Positions 1 to 7,991 of a DNA stretch of 64,000 nt are shown here, in pieces. Under the pieces are notes generated by a model that was given only the letters and a program-made list of their open reading frames with translations, did no database searches and was not told the origin of the DNA. Source of the stretch: Pullulanibacillus camelliae (GTDB taxonomy: Bacteria; Bacillota; Bacilli; Bacillales; Sporolactobacillaceae). The position numbers and the translations under genes are program-made. Numbering within the stretch: the first letter of the stretch is position 1; every line of letters starts with the position of its first letter. The stretch is from NCBI RefSeq assembly GCF_014642655.1, contig NZ_BMIR01000004.1, forward strand, positions 177,141 through 241,140, written 5' to 3'.

Positions 1-112
1 CCAGCTCTGACCAAGCCTCGCAGGCTAAGATTTCAACCTCTAACCAGGCTTTATATTTATTCTCTTCAGTCCAAATCGCACCCATTTCCGGTCTTGTATA
101 ACGCTCTATCAT
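1..112 (-). CDS. purB: Adenylosuccinate lyase, N-terminal fragment cut by window edge
   Basis: Only the first 37 codons are inside the window. They begin [14 protein letters not shown], the typical start of bacterial adenylosuccinate lyase (PurB), which cleaves SAICAR and adenylosuccinate in purine synthesis. The ATG overlaps the purK stop (ATGA) and the Shine-Dalgarno GGAGGT lies inside the last purK codons, so translation is probably coupled. It continues the purE-purK-purB order known from Bacillus subtilis. The rest of the gene lies outside the window. Confidence 0.93.
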   Translation of the reverse strand, partial: MIERYTRPEMGAIWTEENKYKAWLEVEILACEAWSEL

Positions 113-1260
113 TTCGTTACCTCCACATTTTCTTGATTCCAAATCTTAAGTTGCTCTGCCCGCTGTAATGCTTCGTCTAAAGTATCTGCTAATAAGGTAA
201 TATGCCCCATTTTTCTATTCTGCTTCGCCTCATCTTTCCCATAAAGATGAAAATGACTATTGGCCATCTGTGGAATAGCCGTTAATGCGGCTTCCATATG
301 CTGTCCAAGCAGATTGAGCATTGTTGCTGGCTTTAATTGCTCTGTCGATCCTAAAGGCCATCCACAAATCGCACGAATGTGCTGCTCAAATTGCGAGGTT
401 TCGCAGGCCTCAATGGTATAATGCCCAGAATTATGTGGTCTCGGTGCGAGCTCATTGACATACACTTCTTCATCCGCTGTCATGAACATTTCAACCCCAA
501 GCATGCCTACAAGGTTTAGAGATTCCGAGATTTCAAGCGCCATCTGCTCCGCTTTACTCTTAACACGCTCTGAGATACGTGCTGGAGCAATGGTTTGATG
601 CAAAATATTATGGATATGAATATTTTCTACCACTGGAAAGGTTTTTATTTCTCCCTGAGTGCTGCGAGCAATCATGATCGATAATTCTTTTTGGAAAGGC
701 ACCCATTGTTCAAGAACAAAAACCGTCGTCCCATCAACAAGAGCGCGCGCCTGATCCATATCCTCGGCACGTCGAATGACAAGCTGCCCCTTGCCATCAT
801 AACCGCCACGTGCCGTTTTCAACACTGAAGGATAACCAATAATCTGGAGCGCTTTTTCTAACTGCTCTTGCGTTTGGATGACTTCATAAGAAGCTATTTT
901 GACGCCTGCTTTAGATAATGCCTTTTTTTCATTCACACGATCCTGGGTGACGGCAAGCAATCCGCTCCCCTGTGGCAATAGATCCTTCGCTTCTAGTTGA
1001 CGTGCAACAGCCAAATCAACATTTTCAAATTCATAAGTAATGACATCTGAAACATCAGCCAATCGCTCAGCTCCTTCAGGGTCATCATAAGCCGTCTGAA
1101 TGGCTATATCAGCAACCTGACTTAGCGGATTATCGTGACCTGGGTCTAATACAGCAATGCGATAACCCATAGCTCTCGCGGATAAGGCCATCATCCGCCC
1201 TAATTGTCCACCGCCTAAAATGCCGATCGTCTGTCCTGGGATAATCATCGGCTGCTTCAT
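109..1260 (-). CDS. purK: N5-carboxyaminoimidazole ribonucleotide synthase (ATP-grasp)
   Basis: 383 residues, the usual PurK length. It opens with the nucleotide-binding glycine-rich motif [11 protein letters not shown] (about residues 13-23) and has the ATP-grasp middle domain, with GGYDGKGQ around residue 153 and an [14 protein letters not shown] segment near 270, diagnostic of PurK. The enzyme converts AIR, ATP and bicarbonate to N5-CAIR in the cytoplasm; PurE then isomerises it. The start overlaps the purE stop by four bases (ATGA) and its own stop overlaps the purB start, so the three genes form one transcript under the purE leader riboswitch. Confidence 0.97.
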   Translation of the reverse strand: MKQPMIIPGQTIGILGGGQLGRMMALSARAMGYRIAVLDPGHDNPLSQVADIAIQTAYDDPEGAERLADVSDVITYEFENVDLAVARQLEAKDLLPQGSGLLAVTQDRVNEKKALSKAGVKIASYEVIQTQEQLEKALQIIGYPSVLKTARGGYDGKGQLVIRRAEDMDQARALVDGTTVFVLEQWVPFQKELSIMIARSTQGEIKTFPVVENIHIHNILHQTIAPARISERVKSKAEQMALEISESLNLVGMLGVEMFMTADEEVYVNELAPRPHNSGHYTIEACETSQFEQHIRAICGWPLGSTEQLKPATMLNLLGQHMEAALTAIPQMANSHFHLYGKDEAKQNRKMGHITLLADTLDEALQRAEQLKIWNQENVEVTK

Positions 1261-1742
1261 AATTGATCACTACTTTCAAGGACACTGCTTTCCATTTCTT
1301 GACGATAACGTATGAGTCTTTCAGCGATGTCTGGTGAAAAAGCTGACAATATTTGTGCGGCTAATAATCCCGCATTCTTGGCTCCTGAAGCGCCGATCGC
1401 TACAGTGGCTACCGGCACACCTCCTGGCATTTGTACGATGGATAACAAGGAATCTAGCCCGTTTAATGCCTTGGATTGAATTGGAACACCAATCACCGGC
1501 AGCGTTGTTTTTGCCGCAACCATGCCTGGAAGGTGGGCTGCGCCACCCGCTCCCGCTACAATCACTTTTAGTCCACGGTCTCTCGCCTGTTCCGCATAGG
1601 TAAACATCATATCTGGTGTGCGATGTGCAGACACAATTTTCTTTTCATAAGAAATGTGGAGCTCTTCTAGTATGTCGCATGTTAATTGCATCGTTGGCCA
1701 ATCTGATTGGCTCCCCATGATGACACCAACTTCAGGTTGCAT
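1257..1742 (-). CDS. purE: N5-carboxyaminoimidazole ribonucleotide mutase, class I
   Basis: 161 residues starting [19 protein letters not shown], the class I PurE signature (GSxSDxP), followed by SAHRTPDMM and [12 protein letters not shown], which form the CAIR-binding pocket. It moves the carboxylate of N5-CAIR to C4, giving CAIR. The frame stays open upstream to 1859, but the start at 1742 is chosen because AAAGGTG and AAAGG ribosome-binding sequences precede it and the family begins at this point. First structural gene behind the guanine riboswitch and terminator; overlaps purK by four bases. Confidence 0.96.
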   Translation of the reverse strand: MQPEVGVIMGSQSDWPTMQLTCDILEELHISYEKKIVSAHRTPDMMFTYAEQARDRGLKVIVAGAGGAAHLPGMVAAKTTLPVIGVPIQSKALNGLDSLLSIVQMPGGVPVATVAIGASGAKNAGLLAAQILSAFSPDIAERLIRYRQEMESSVLESSDQL

Positions 1743-1883
1743 CCTTTCACACCTTTCAAGAGATAGAAATTTTTTAGATGAGTAAATGGACACGTCGTCA
1801 TGTCTCAGGTGGCAAAAGTCATCCTTAGCCTTTATTCCCTCATCGGCTTTAACGACCATTTATACTTTCCTCAAATACAATAG

Positions 1884-1935
1884 AAAAGCCCGGATATTCG
1901 GTTTCTCTACTATCCGAGAAAGCGAACAATCCGGG
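1884..1935 (-). terminator. Riboswitch-controlled intrinsic terminator of purE leader
   Basis: On the minus strand CCCGGAT ... ATCCGGG forms a long stem (1889-1935) followed by CTTTTCT. It lies between the aptamer and purE, the place expected of an expression platform that stops transcription when guanine is bound. Confidence 0.8.
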
Positions 1936-1976
1936 TCTACAGGCATACGTAAGCCTGTCGAATGCTCAGTGCTTTC

Positions 1977-2045
1977 CCTCATAGTCCGGTGATTTACGGT
2001 CACTGGGTAGAAACTTTTGGGCCATATTCCCAACATTATATGAGG
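1977..2045 (-). promoter_or_regulatory. Guanine riboswitch aptamer, purE leader
   Basis: Minus-strand aptamer with all purine-riboswitch landmarks: P1 CCTCATA/TATGAGG, TATAAT in J1/2, loop AATATGG, AGTTTCTACC in J2/3, loop CCGTAAA in L3, and GACTATG at J3/1. The C in GACTATG (position 74 in xpt numbering) predicts guanine or hypoxanthine rather than adenine. It is followed by the terminator at 1889-1935, so guanine should switch purEKB off. Confidence 0.95.
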
Positions 2046-2072
2046 TCTATCAAATGTCAATCTTCCTTCTTC

Positions 2073-2150
2073 ATCATATCAACCTGTTTTCACTTATGTC
2101 AACCGAAAATCGAATGTTTTTTCATATAGAAACATTCATCGTTCGGATTT
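2073..2150 (-). promoter_or_regulatory. purE promoter with upstream PurR box pair
   Basis: Minus strand: -35 TTGACA (2097-2102), 18-bp spacer, -10 TATGAT (2073-2078). Directly upstream are two inverted CGAA-containing boxes, 2106-2118 (AAAATCGAATGTT) and 2138-2150 (AAATCCGAACGAT on the minus strand), separated by 19 bp. They match the Bacillus PurBox consensus AWWWCCGAACWWT at 10 and 12 of 13 positions. This predicts PurR repression on top of the riboswitch. The distal box overlaps the last codons of yebG. Confidence 0.75.
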
Positions 2151-2339
2151 TATCAGTTTCCCTTCAAATATAATCGATTGTCGCGCCACTTCAAGCCCTT
2201 TTTCCCCTTCTTTAAAAATAGGCTTTTCCATGCGCCGAACAGGACGGTAGCCTTGTTCTTGCATTTGATTTAAACAATCGTTTAAAGACTCAAAATCACT
2301 GACATCAAATTGCTTTTTCTTTGGCTGTAAAGACTTCAC
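2136..2339 (-). CDS. yebG: Small NETI-family protein (YebG-like)
   Basis: 67-residue basic protein with a [12 protein letters not shown] core and a C-terminal IIFEGKL, resembling the NETI-motif protein YebG that sits next to purE in Bacillus subtilis. Function unknown. It begins with GTG overlapping the yebE stop (GTGA), with an AAGGA ribosome-binding sequence upstream, so it is translated with yebE. Its 3' end carries the distal PurR box of the purE promoter. The assignment rests on sequence resemblance and gene order. Confidence 0.8.
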   Translation of the reverse strand: MKSLQPKKKQFDVSDFESLNDCLNQMQEQGYRPVRRMEKPIFKEGEKGLEVARQSIIFEGKLIKSER

Positions 2340-2875
2340 GGTCTCATATCCTTCCTAATTGCTTTAACCCAAAAACCACCGTGGAAGGCTTTTGGCTCAT
2401 GAGAAACGATAAAGGCATAGGGATCAAGCTCTTTGACATAATTAATTAAATTCCATTCATTTTTACGAGGGGTAAGAATTTCCATCATCATGCGTTCACC
2501 TTCTTTGCCATGGGCAACCCAATGCGTTACACCATAGCCCTTGCCACGAATACGATCCGCTAAGTTTTCCTTTACTCTGCTCGTGATCACATTAACTGTG
2601 ACATAGCCCAAAGCAAGCTTTTCCTCTATCTTCATCCCAACCATGACACCAATGCCATATCCTAGAGCATAAGCAATCAGATTCTGGATTTGATCCAAAT
2701 TATTTAGAACCATGCTCAAGCCAAGGACATATACGAGAATCTCAAAGATGCTGACAAAGGCTGCTAAGTACCTGAACCCTTTGAGTGTTAAAATCATTCT
2801 CATTGTTGAAAAAGAGACATATACAATATTAATAACAAGGATGATGATGACCATGACCACAGCATTATGCAACAT
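2336..2875 (-). CDS. yebE: UPF0316/DUF2179 membrane protein (YebE-like)
   Basis: 179 residues starting [10 protein letters not shown], chosen over an in-frame start 18 codons upstream because GGGGGAATTTG precedes this ATG and the family begins here. Three hydrophobic segments occupy about residues 1-85, including [14 protein letters not shown], typical of UPF0316 proteins. A soluble C-terminal DUF2179 domain follows, ending near [14 protein letters not shown]. This fold occurs in membrane-anchored sensors, but its ligand is unknown. It is the first gene of the yebE-yebG pair upstream of purE, as in Bacillus subtilis. Confidence 0.85.
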   Translation of the reverse strand: MLHNAVVMVIIILVINIVYVSFSTMRMILTLKGFRYLAAFVSIFEILVYVLGLSMVLNNLDQIQNLIAYALGYGIGVMVGMKIEEKLALGYVTVNVITSRVKENLADRIRGKGYGVTHWVAHGKEGERMMMEILTPRKNEWNLINYVKELDPYAFIVSHEPKAFHGGFWVKAIRKDMRP

Positions 2876-3050
2876 CAAATTCCCCCAATATCTGCTGGCA
2901 CTTAGTCTTTGGTGATTCCATTTTAACACTTTTTATTATGTCATCAATAGTTTAAGGAGGATGTTCACAAAGTAGAGAACAAAAAAAGAGAAGAAAAGCT
3001 TTATAGCGCCCTTTACCATCAAAAATTCTCCTAGAAAGGAGTGCAGCACG

Positions 3051-3473
3051 TTGGATGAAAAAGCCAAGTATCATGATTGGAAAAAATCAGTTAATCAATT
3101 TCTAGGCCACGACTTTTGGAGTGAGTTTCAGGACATTTTTACAAGAGAATGGCCACAGGTAAATTTATATGAATCAGAGGATGCCATTCTGTGCCTTATT
3201 GCCTTGCCTGGCGTTAAAAAGCTTGATGATATCCATATTTATATCCACCACACAACGATCATCATTAAAGGACATATCCACTATTCGTTTCCAGGCTTCA
3301 AGACAGTGAATGAAGAATTATTCAAAGGCTCCTTTGAAAGAACCATTGAACTGCCTTCTCCTGTGCACAATCAGCCTGTTGAAGCCACCTTCAATCGCGG
3401 TCTAATGTCTGTCACCCTCCGCCGGCTACAGCAACATGAAGTCAGTGAAATCATTATCAAAGACGAGGATTAA
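3051..3473 (+). CDS. Hsp20/alpha-crystallin family small heat-shock protein
   Basis: 140 residues. An alpha-crystallin-like domain (roughly residues 38-135) starts at VNLYESEDAILCLIALPGV and contains the ordered strands IIIKGHI, FKGSFERTIELP and ATFNRGLMSVTL. Such proteins bind unfolding polypeptides. Translation starts at TTG (3051) with AAAGGAG nine bases upstream. It is the only plus-strand gene inside the purine block and converges with the next gene, overlapping its stop by four bases. Relation to the spore-coat Hsp20 subgroup is possible but cannot be decided here. Confidence 0.85.
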   Translation: MDEKAKYHDWKKSVNQFLGHDFWSEFQDIFTREWPQVNLYESEDAILCLIALPGVKKLDDIHIYIHHTTIIIKGHIHYSFPGFKTVNEELFKGSFERTIELPSPVHNQPVEATFNRGLMSVTLRRLQQHEVSEIIIKDED

Positions 3474-3751
3474 ATGGCTATAAATCCCAAGGGTACAAAA
3501 CCGAGGGCAATGATTATCATACCAAGAACGATACACACCGTCCGTATGTAAAACCATGGAACCATATCTAAAGCCGCCTCACCCATGCTATAAGCAAGAC
3601 TTGCGGAATTATCATCAAACTGCGCATCTTCTGCGTTCTTATCCAACTGCTTTTGTGTTTTTTTCAATTGTCTAACCACCAAGCGTTCGCCAATGATAAT
3701 GACAAAGCCGACCACCCATATGATCAATGAGCAGATTACTGGAATAACCAT
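3470..3751 (-). CDS. Two-helix membrane protein, hypothetical
   Basis: 93 residues with a hydrophobic segment at each end (about 1-22 and 67-90) and a charged middle, KKTQKQLDKNAEDAQFDD. Not recognised as a named family. It lies between pbuG and yebE, where Bacillus subtilis also carries small uncharacterised genes (yebC/yebD), but the sequence does not settle orthology. AAAGGTG precedes the ATG at about 11 bases. Its stop overlaps the Hsp20 stop on the other strand. Confidence 0.65.
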   Translation of the reverse strand: MVIPVICSLIIWVVGFVIIIGERLVVRQLKKTQKQLDKNAEDAQFDDNSASLAYSMGEAALDMVPWFYIRTVCIVLGMIIIALGFVPLGFIAI

Positions 3752-3982
3752 TCGACATCACACACCTTTTAATATAAGTACACAAAATATGACTTAATAA
3801 AAGTATGCACGTGACATCAACGAATTATTAACTCAGGTCTTTATTCGCCTCGAAAAACACCATGCCTAAGCCAGAGATAAAGTCATTACACATGAAATCT
3901 ATAAAAACAGGGTAAGAAATGACATTAAGACAACCTCGGCTTATCGCCAAGCCGTTAAAGAGCATCTGTAAAAGGATATAAT

Positions 3983-4020
3983 AAGACAAAAAAACGGCTG
4001 TCGAGAAATTCTCGACAGCT
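3983..4020 (-). terminator. Intrinsic terminator of pbuG
   Basis: Inverted repeat AGCTGTCGAGAA/TTCTCGACAGC (3997-4020) followed on the minus strand by a run rich in T (3983-3994), 30 bases after the pbuG stop. The adjacent open frame at 3828-4097 is not considered a gene. Confidence 0.85.
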
Positions 4021-4050
4021 CGAACCCATGAAAAGCTATAGTTTTTTACG

Positions 4051-5364
4051 CTAAGATAAGAACGGAAGGAAGATAATAAAGAGGACAAACAGCACATACA
4101 TGAGTGGATGCAACTCTTTAATCCGGCCTTTCACCGCCATTGTAATAGGATAAACGACAAAGCCTAGCGCAATTCCGGTTGTAATACTATAAGTCAATGG
4201 CATAGCAACCATCGTCAAGAAGGCTGGAATAGCAATCTCGATCTGATTCCATTCGATATTTTTTAATGAAGTCGCCATTAGCACCCCGACGATAATCAGT
4301 GCAGGGGCTGTGACCTGATCAGTAATGACATTAAGAAGTGGCGAGAAAAACAATGCAATAATAAACAAAAGTCCTGTAATAATAGAAGCAAAGCCTGTCC
4401 GTCCCCCTGCAGCAACCCCTGAAGAAGACTCAACATAGGCAGTTGTTGAAGACGTACCAAGAACACTGCCAATCACGATGGAAGATGAATCTGCAAGCAG
4501 CGCCCGTCCAGCTCTTGGCAGCTTATTATCACGCAATAATCCTGCTTGATTGGCAATCGCCATCAATGTTCCAGCTGTATCGAAAAAGCCAACAAACAGG
4601 AAGGTTAAAACAACGATAACAAGCTGTAAACTATTGATATCAGGAATATGTGTCACAGCTACACCGAATACAGGTGATAAGCTCTGAATATTAGCTAACA
4701 CAGCATCTGGCTTATGAATAACACCGAAACATAAGCCCGCTATGGCGGTTAAAATCATGCCATAAAACACAGCCGCTTTTACATTTCTAACAAGTAAAAC
4801 AATCGTAACAAGAATGCCGAAGAAAGTCAGTAAGACTTTAGGGTCCGTTACATCACCTAAAGCGACGAGTGTACTATCATTTTTAACAACAATTCCCGAG
4901 CCTTGTAAGCCGATAAATGCGATGAATAACCCAATACCCGCAGCCGTCGCATGCTTCAAATTGGCAGGGATAGCGTTGATGATTTTTTCACGAATTTTAA
5001 AAATAGTAATAATGACAAAGATCACACCAGAAATAAACACACCCGCTAACGCTGTTTCCCAAGGAATACCCAACTTGATGACAACAGAATAAGTAAAAAA
5101 GGCATTGAGCCCCATCCCAGGCGCAATCGCTATAGGATACCGAGCAAGAATACCCATGATGAGCGTGCCTATCGCAGCTGACAATGCCGTGGCTGTGTAC
5201 ACAGCTCCTTTATCCATATGAGCATCGCCGAGAACACTTGGATTAACAAACAAAATATACGCCATCGCTAAAAAGGTTGTTAATCCCGCAATCGTTTCTT
5301 GAGAAAAAGACGTATTTAACTCTGAAAAACGAAAATAACGCGCGATTACATTGCGATCGTTCAT
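4051..5364 (-). CDS. pbuG: NCS2/AzgA-type guanine-hypoxanthine permease
   Basis: 437 residues with about 12-14 hydrophobic segments. Family marks are the start RYFRFSELNTSFSQETIAGLTTFLAM, given here only as its two ends RYFRFSEL and AGLTTFLAM, then GLNAFFTY and FVGFFDTAGTLMAIA. It imports guanine and hypoxanthine with protons across the cytoplasmic membrane. The start at 5364 is chosen for the GGGGGAG eight bases upstream; the frame is open 19 codons further. It is preceded by a guanine riboswitch, a terminator and PurR boxes, so uptake should be switched off by guanine. Confidence 0.94.
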   Translation of the reverse strand: MNDRNVIARYFRFSELNTSFSQETIAGLTTFLAMAYILFVNPSVLGDAHMDKGAVYTATALSAAIGTLIMGILARYPIAIAPGMGLNAFFTYSVVIKLGIPWETALAGVFISGVIFVIITIFKIREKIINAIPANLKHATAAGIGLFIAFIGLQGSGIVVKNDSTLVALGDVTDPKVLLTFFGILVTIVLLVRNVKAAVFYGMILTAIAGLCFGVIHKPDAVLANIQSLSPVFGVAVTHIPDINSLQLVIVVLTFLFVGFFDTAGTLMAIANQAGLLRDNKLPRAGRALLADSSSIVIGSVLGTSSTTAYVESSSGVAAGGRTGFASIITGLLFIIALFFSPLLNVITDQVTAPALIIVGVLMATSLKNIEWNQIEIAIPAFLTMVAMPLTYSITTGIALGFVVYPITMAVKGRIKELHPLMYVLFVLFIIFLPFLS

Positions 5365-5419
5365 GAATTCTCCCCCTATTTTCCCTAAAATAAATGATTC
5401 CAGACTCTCTTTCAAATTC

Positions 5420-5450
5420 AAAAAGACTCTAGGTAGTATGACCTAGAGTC
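5420..5450 (-). terminator. Riboswitch-controlled terminator of pbuG leader
   Basis: GACTCTAGGT/ACCTAGAGTC hairpin (5425-5450) followed by TTTTTG on the minus strand, between the aptamer and pbuG. It is a strong intrinsic terminator in the expression-platform position. Confidence 0.88.
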
Positions 5451-5503
5451 TCTCAAAACATATATCATCAAACAGGAAACACTGACATAATGTCCAGTTT
5501 CTC

Positions 5504-5577
5504 ATCCGATTGTAGTAAAACCATTTACGGTGGTTTTGTAGAGACTCCTGGGCCCTATTCCCAAGGATTATACGGAT
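5504..5577 (-). promoter_or_regulatory. Guanine riboswitch aptamer, pbuG leader (variant)
   Basis: Minus strand shows TATAATCC, a P2 hairpin with loop GAATAGGG, AGTCTCTAC in J2/3, P3 around CCGTAAA, and TACTAC at J3/1. C at the position equivalent to 74 predicts guanine. It departs from the consensus with C instead of U at position 48 of J2/3, a changed L2 loop, and P1 arms (ATCCG/CGGAT) that need a bulge. Position next to a purine permease supports the call. Confidence 0.85.
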
Positions 5578-5607
5578 ATGCTATGCAATTCAAAAGATTA
5601 CTTGGAC

Positions 5608-5685
5608 ATTATACCAAGTGAAAGAAACTTGCGTCAACAACAAAACGAACACTTTAGCGCAAAATATTTATCAATGTTCGTTTTT
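5608..5685 (-). promoter_or_regulatory. pbuG promoter with PurR box pair
   Basis: Minus strand: -35 TTGACG (5632-5637), 18-bp spacer, extended -10 TGGTATAAT (TATAAT at 5608-5613). Immediately upstream lie inverted boxes 5641-5653 (CAAAACGAACACT) and 5673-5685 (AAAAACGAACATT on the minus strand), 19 bp apart, the same spacing as at purE. This fits PurR control. The boxes also lie 75 bp upstream of the divergent MFS promoter and may affect it. Confidence 0.75.
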
Positions 5686-5760
5686 ACCAATATTCACATA
5701 AATTTATCGCTTCCCCAGCGCCCTCCCATACCCCCTAACTTGCATCAAAGTGCATTTGCG

Positions 5761-5788
5761 TTGAAACCAGCAAAGATTGATATATAAT
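5761..5788 (+). promoter_or_regulatory. Promoter of the MFS gene at 5812
   Basis: TTGAAA (5761-5766), 16-bp spacer, TATAAT (5783-5788), with GGAGG at 5801-5805 and the ATG at 5812. Confidence 0.7.
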
Positions 5789-5811
5789 AGTGGGGTTAAA
5801 GGAGGAAAAAG

Positions 5812-7002
5812 ATGAAAAAGAACTATCCACTTCCGCTCTGGACATTAGTAATCGGAGCCTTTGCTATCGGCATGACTGAATTCGTTATAATGGGCCTGCT
5901 TCCCAATGTCGCCTCTGACTTGAATGTCTCTGTTTCCACAGCTGGACAATTAATCACTGGCTATGCACTCAGCGTGGCGATCGGCGGTCCTATCATCGTC
6001 TTGGCTACCTATAAACTGTCACAAAAAAATGTCCTTATGCTTTTAATGGCTATTTTTGTCTTAGGCAATTTCTTAGGCGCAATCGCCCCTAACTACGGGC
6101 TATTAATGACCAGCCGTGTCATTACCGCTTTAGCTCATGGTTCCTTCTTTGGCATGGGCGCGATCATGGCGGCCAGTTTAGTGGCGCCCAATCGTCAAGC
6201 AAGCGCCATGGCGCTAATGTTCTCCGGATTAACCGTCAGCAATATCGTCGGCGTTCCTTTTGGCACATTTGTTGGTCAACACTTGGGTTGGAGAGCAAGT
6301 TTCTTCATTATAGCTTTGATTGGGATCGTTGCCCTTTTAGGCCTTTATTTTTTGGTGCCTAAAAAAGAGGCTTCAGAAAAAGCCGCACTGGTCAAAGAGC
6401 TCGCCGTTCTTAAAAACGGAAGGCTGTGGCTCACCTTGCTGATTTCTCTTTTTAGTATCAGCAGTGTCTTCGCCTTATTTACCTATATTTCACCTATCCT
6501 GATGCAGGTCACAGGATTTCACGAATCCGCCGTTTCCTTAATATTAGTCATTTTTGGTGTCGGCGTTACTGTCGGAAATGTCGTTGGCGGCAAGCTAGCG
6601 GATTGGCATATAAATAAAGCCATTATCAGTTCACTCATTGTGTTTGAACTTTTCTTTGTTCTCCTCTACTTCATGCAGTTTAATAAACTGTGGATGGTGC
6701 TTGGTGTCTTCCTTTTCGGTGTCATTGCTTTTGCGATGTTACCAAGCCTTCAGTATCGCAGCATGCTCGTGTCTAAAGACGCACCTACTCTTTCAAGCAC
6801 TTTAAACCAGTCAGCAATGAATGTCGGAAATGCGACAGGCGCATTTGTTGGCGGCCTTTCCGTCGCTTACTTGCCCTTAAAACATTTGGTGTTCATCGCA
6901 CCATTACTATCTCTAATCGGCTTTATCCTATTAATCCTACAGCTTTCGATGACTAGAAAAAAACCTGATCCACTTAGCACCACCGTCTCTAGCGAAATAT
7001 AA
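5812..7002 (+). CDS. MFS transporter, DHA1 family (AraJ/YdhP-like)
   Basis: 396 residues with 12 predicted membrane segments. The first helix region contains GMTEFVIMGLLP and the loop to helix 3 reads STAGQLITGYALSVAIGGP, characteristic of the AraJ/YdhP/PbuE branch of drug-type H+ antiporters. The start follows GGAGG by six bases. It is transcribed away from pbuG, and the PurR boxes of pbuG lie in the shared intergenic region, so purine or purine-analogue efflux (compare PbuE) is an inference worth considering; no adenine riboswitch is present. The substrate cannot be read from sequence. Confidence 0.85.
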   Translation: MKKNYPLPLWTLVIGAFAIGMTEFVIMGLLPNVASDLNVSVSTAGQLITGYALSVAIGGPIIVLATYKLSQKNVLMLLMAIFVLGNFLGAIAPNYGLLMTSRVITALAHGSFFGMGAIMAASLVAPNRQASAMALMFSGLTVSNIVGVPFGTFVGQHLGWRASFFIIALIGIVALLGLYFLVPKKEASEKAALVKELAVLKNGRLWLTLLISLFSISSVFALFTYISPILMQVTGFHESAVSLILVIFGVGVTVGNVVGGKLADWHINKAIISSLIVFELFFVLLYFMQFNKLWMVLGVFLFGVIAFAMLPSLQYRSMLVSKDAPTLSSTLNQSAMNVGNATGAFVGGLSVAYLPLKHLVFIAPLLSLIGFILLILQLSMTRKKPDPLSTTVSSEI

Positions 7003-7130
7003 ACGAAACGCTTCCTGAAAAAATAAAAGCCCTCCATTATTAGATATTCCTAAAAAAGGGTTAAGGGGCGTAATCGGTTTACGGATCCGGAATGCCTTGT
7101 GGCTTCCATTCAAAAGGCTGCAAGGTCTTC

Positions 7131-7469
7131 CTATCGCCTTTCAAAGTGTGTTGAGGACTCTATCAACATCCTTTTCACTCGTCGTTTTTGATGATGTCGG
7201 TCGAGTTTTTTGCAAGTAGTCCGTTCGTGCGCAAGTAATACGCTCATGAATTTTTCAACCTTCATCCGTTGTTTGCACCAACTTGAACCACCTTGGGTAC
7301 GTCTAGAAAGAATACGTTGTTCCTTCACTACCTTCTCTTCGAGTTCAGAGGTCCATTTCGGATGAGAAAACACTTCTTCTCTTGTACTCAAAATACCAAT
7401 TGATTGAAATGCGCTCACATTTGCAATGAAGTTGAAAAAGCCGATAGATTCATAGATTCCCCTTCTCAT
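7131..7469 (-). pseudogene. Decayed TnpB (IS200/IS605 family) fragment
   Basis: An open frame of about 112 codons contains FSHPKWTSELEEKV, EQRILSRRTQGGSSW and AHERTTCKKL in order. These align with the central region of TnpB, where family members have NPK, LSRK..GS and NQR..hK. The N-terminal domain and all RuvC catalytic blocks are absent, so this is a dead fragment. The codons before FNFIANVSAF and after RRVKRM do not look like TnpB. No transposon ends or guide RNA are visible. It covers most of the gap between the MFS gene and the toxin locus. Confidence 0.6.
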
Positions 7470-7629
7470 TGTAAATTCGAAACCTAAAAACCTTGTCGCA
7501 AAGCTCTATTAAGGGAAGGTGTATGTTAGTATAGAAATAACAATAGATCGGCTTCACATGAGGGATTAGGCGCACTGTAAACCTTCTGTTTGTCTCTTTT
7601 GGAGATTTCCCAGGAGGGAGGTGTTGCCA

Positions 7630-7716
7630 ATGGACATACCAACAGCTCTAGGCCTGATGATTTCCTTCGGGCTTTTAGTGGCCTATATTATGTCCGATAA
7701 GAATCACAAAAAATAA
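7630..7716 (+). CDS. Small hydrophobic toxin, holin-like type I toxin family
   Basis: 28 residues: a short N-terminus, one membrane segment (about residues 5-21, LGLMISFGLLVAYIM) and a lysine-rich tail ending KNHKK. This is the pattern of the putative holin-like toxins of Bacillota type I toxin-antitoxin loci, which insert in the cytoplasmic membrane. The ribosome-binding sequence GGAGGGAGGTG is very strong. A terminator overlaps the stop codon, and an antisense promoter faces the gene from 7861-7889. The 5' leader (7555-7568) is perfectly complementary to the 3' end (7714-7727). Too short for ordinary gene finders. Confidence 0.75.
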   Translation: MDIPTALGLMISFGLLVAYIMSDKNHKK

Positions 7717-7854
7717 TCCCTCATGTGCTTGGTAGGCGCGAGGGATTATTTCTCGAAAAGTGCCTAGCCCCTCTTGATGGGGTTCGGTCTATTGTGGCCG
7801 CCCACGTTCCAGCGTGCGGCGGTCTTTATTATGATATGGCTGAATCCTTTTTCT
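7706..7854 (-). ncRNA. Predicted antisense antitoxin RNA
   Basis: A minus-strand promoter with extended -10 TGGTATAAT (TATAAT at 7861-7866) and a weak -35 TGTACA (7883-7888) would start a transcript near 7854. It would end at the hairpin 7712-7750 followed by TTTTTTG, giving about 145 nt that overlap the toxin stop codon and 3' end. It contains two compact hairpins, around CCGCC..CACG/CGTG..GGCGG and CCCC/GGGG. This is the layout of type I antitoxin RNAs. The transcript itself is inferred. Confidence 0.6.
7711..7751. terminator. Bidirectional terminator shared by toxin mRNA and antisense RNA
   Basis: AATAATCCCTC (7712-7722) pairs with GAGGGATTATT (7740-7750). T-rich sequence follows on both strands, so it can end both the toxin mRNA and the opposing RNA. 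Confidence 0.75.
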
Positions 7855-7991
7855 ATGCACATTATACCACGAAAATTACGTTTGTACACCTCACAGCAAT
7901 TTTCTTAAGAAAACCCCGTGCCTCATTGAATAGGGCAGGTGTTGTTTTATAACGTCAGAATGTAAAACCTTTCGGAAGAGCTTATAAGTTT

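Noticed and set aside
1743..1859. In-frame extension upstream of purE
   Set aside because: 39 extra codons without family similarity, lying in the riboswitch leader; the ATG at 1742 has the ribosome-binding site and the normal PurE start.
3828..4097. 89-codon open frame downstream of pbuG
   Set aside because: Runs through the pbuG terminator and the pbuG 3' end in another frame, with no ribosome-binding site.
5812..7002. Naming the MFS gene pbuE
   Set aside because: It lacks an adenine riboswitch and resembles the AraJ/YdhP branch at least as well, so only a possible purine link is noted.
7725..7952. 75-codon open frame after the toxin gene
   Set aside because: Lies across the antisense RNA and terminator hairpins; composition is explained by these structures.
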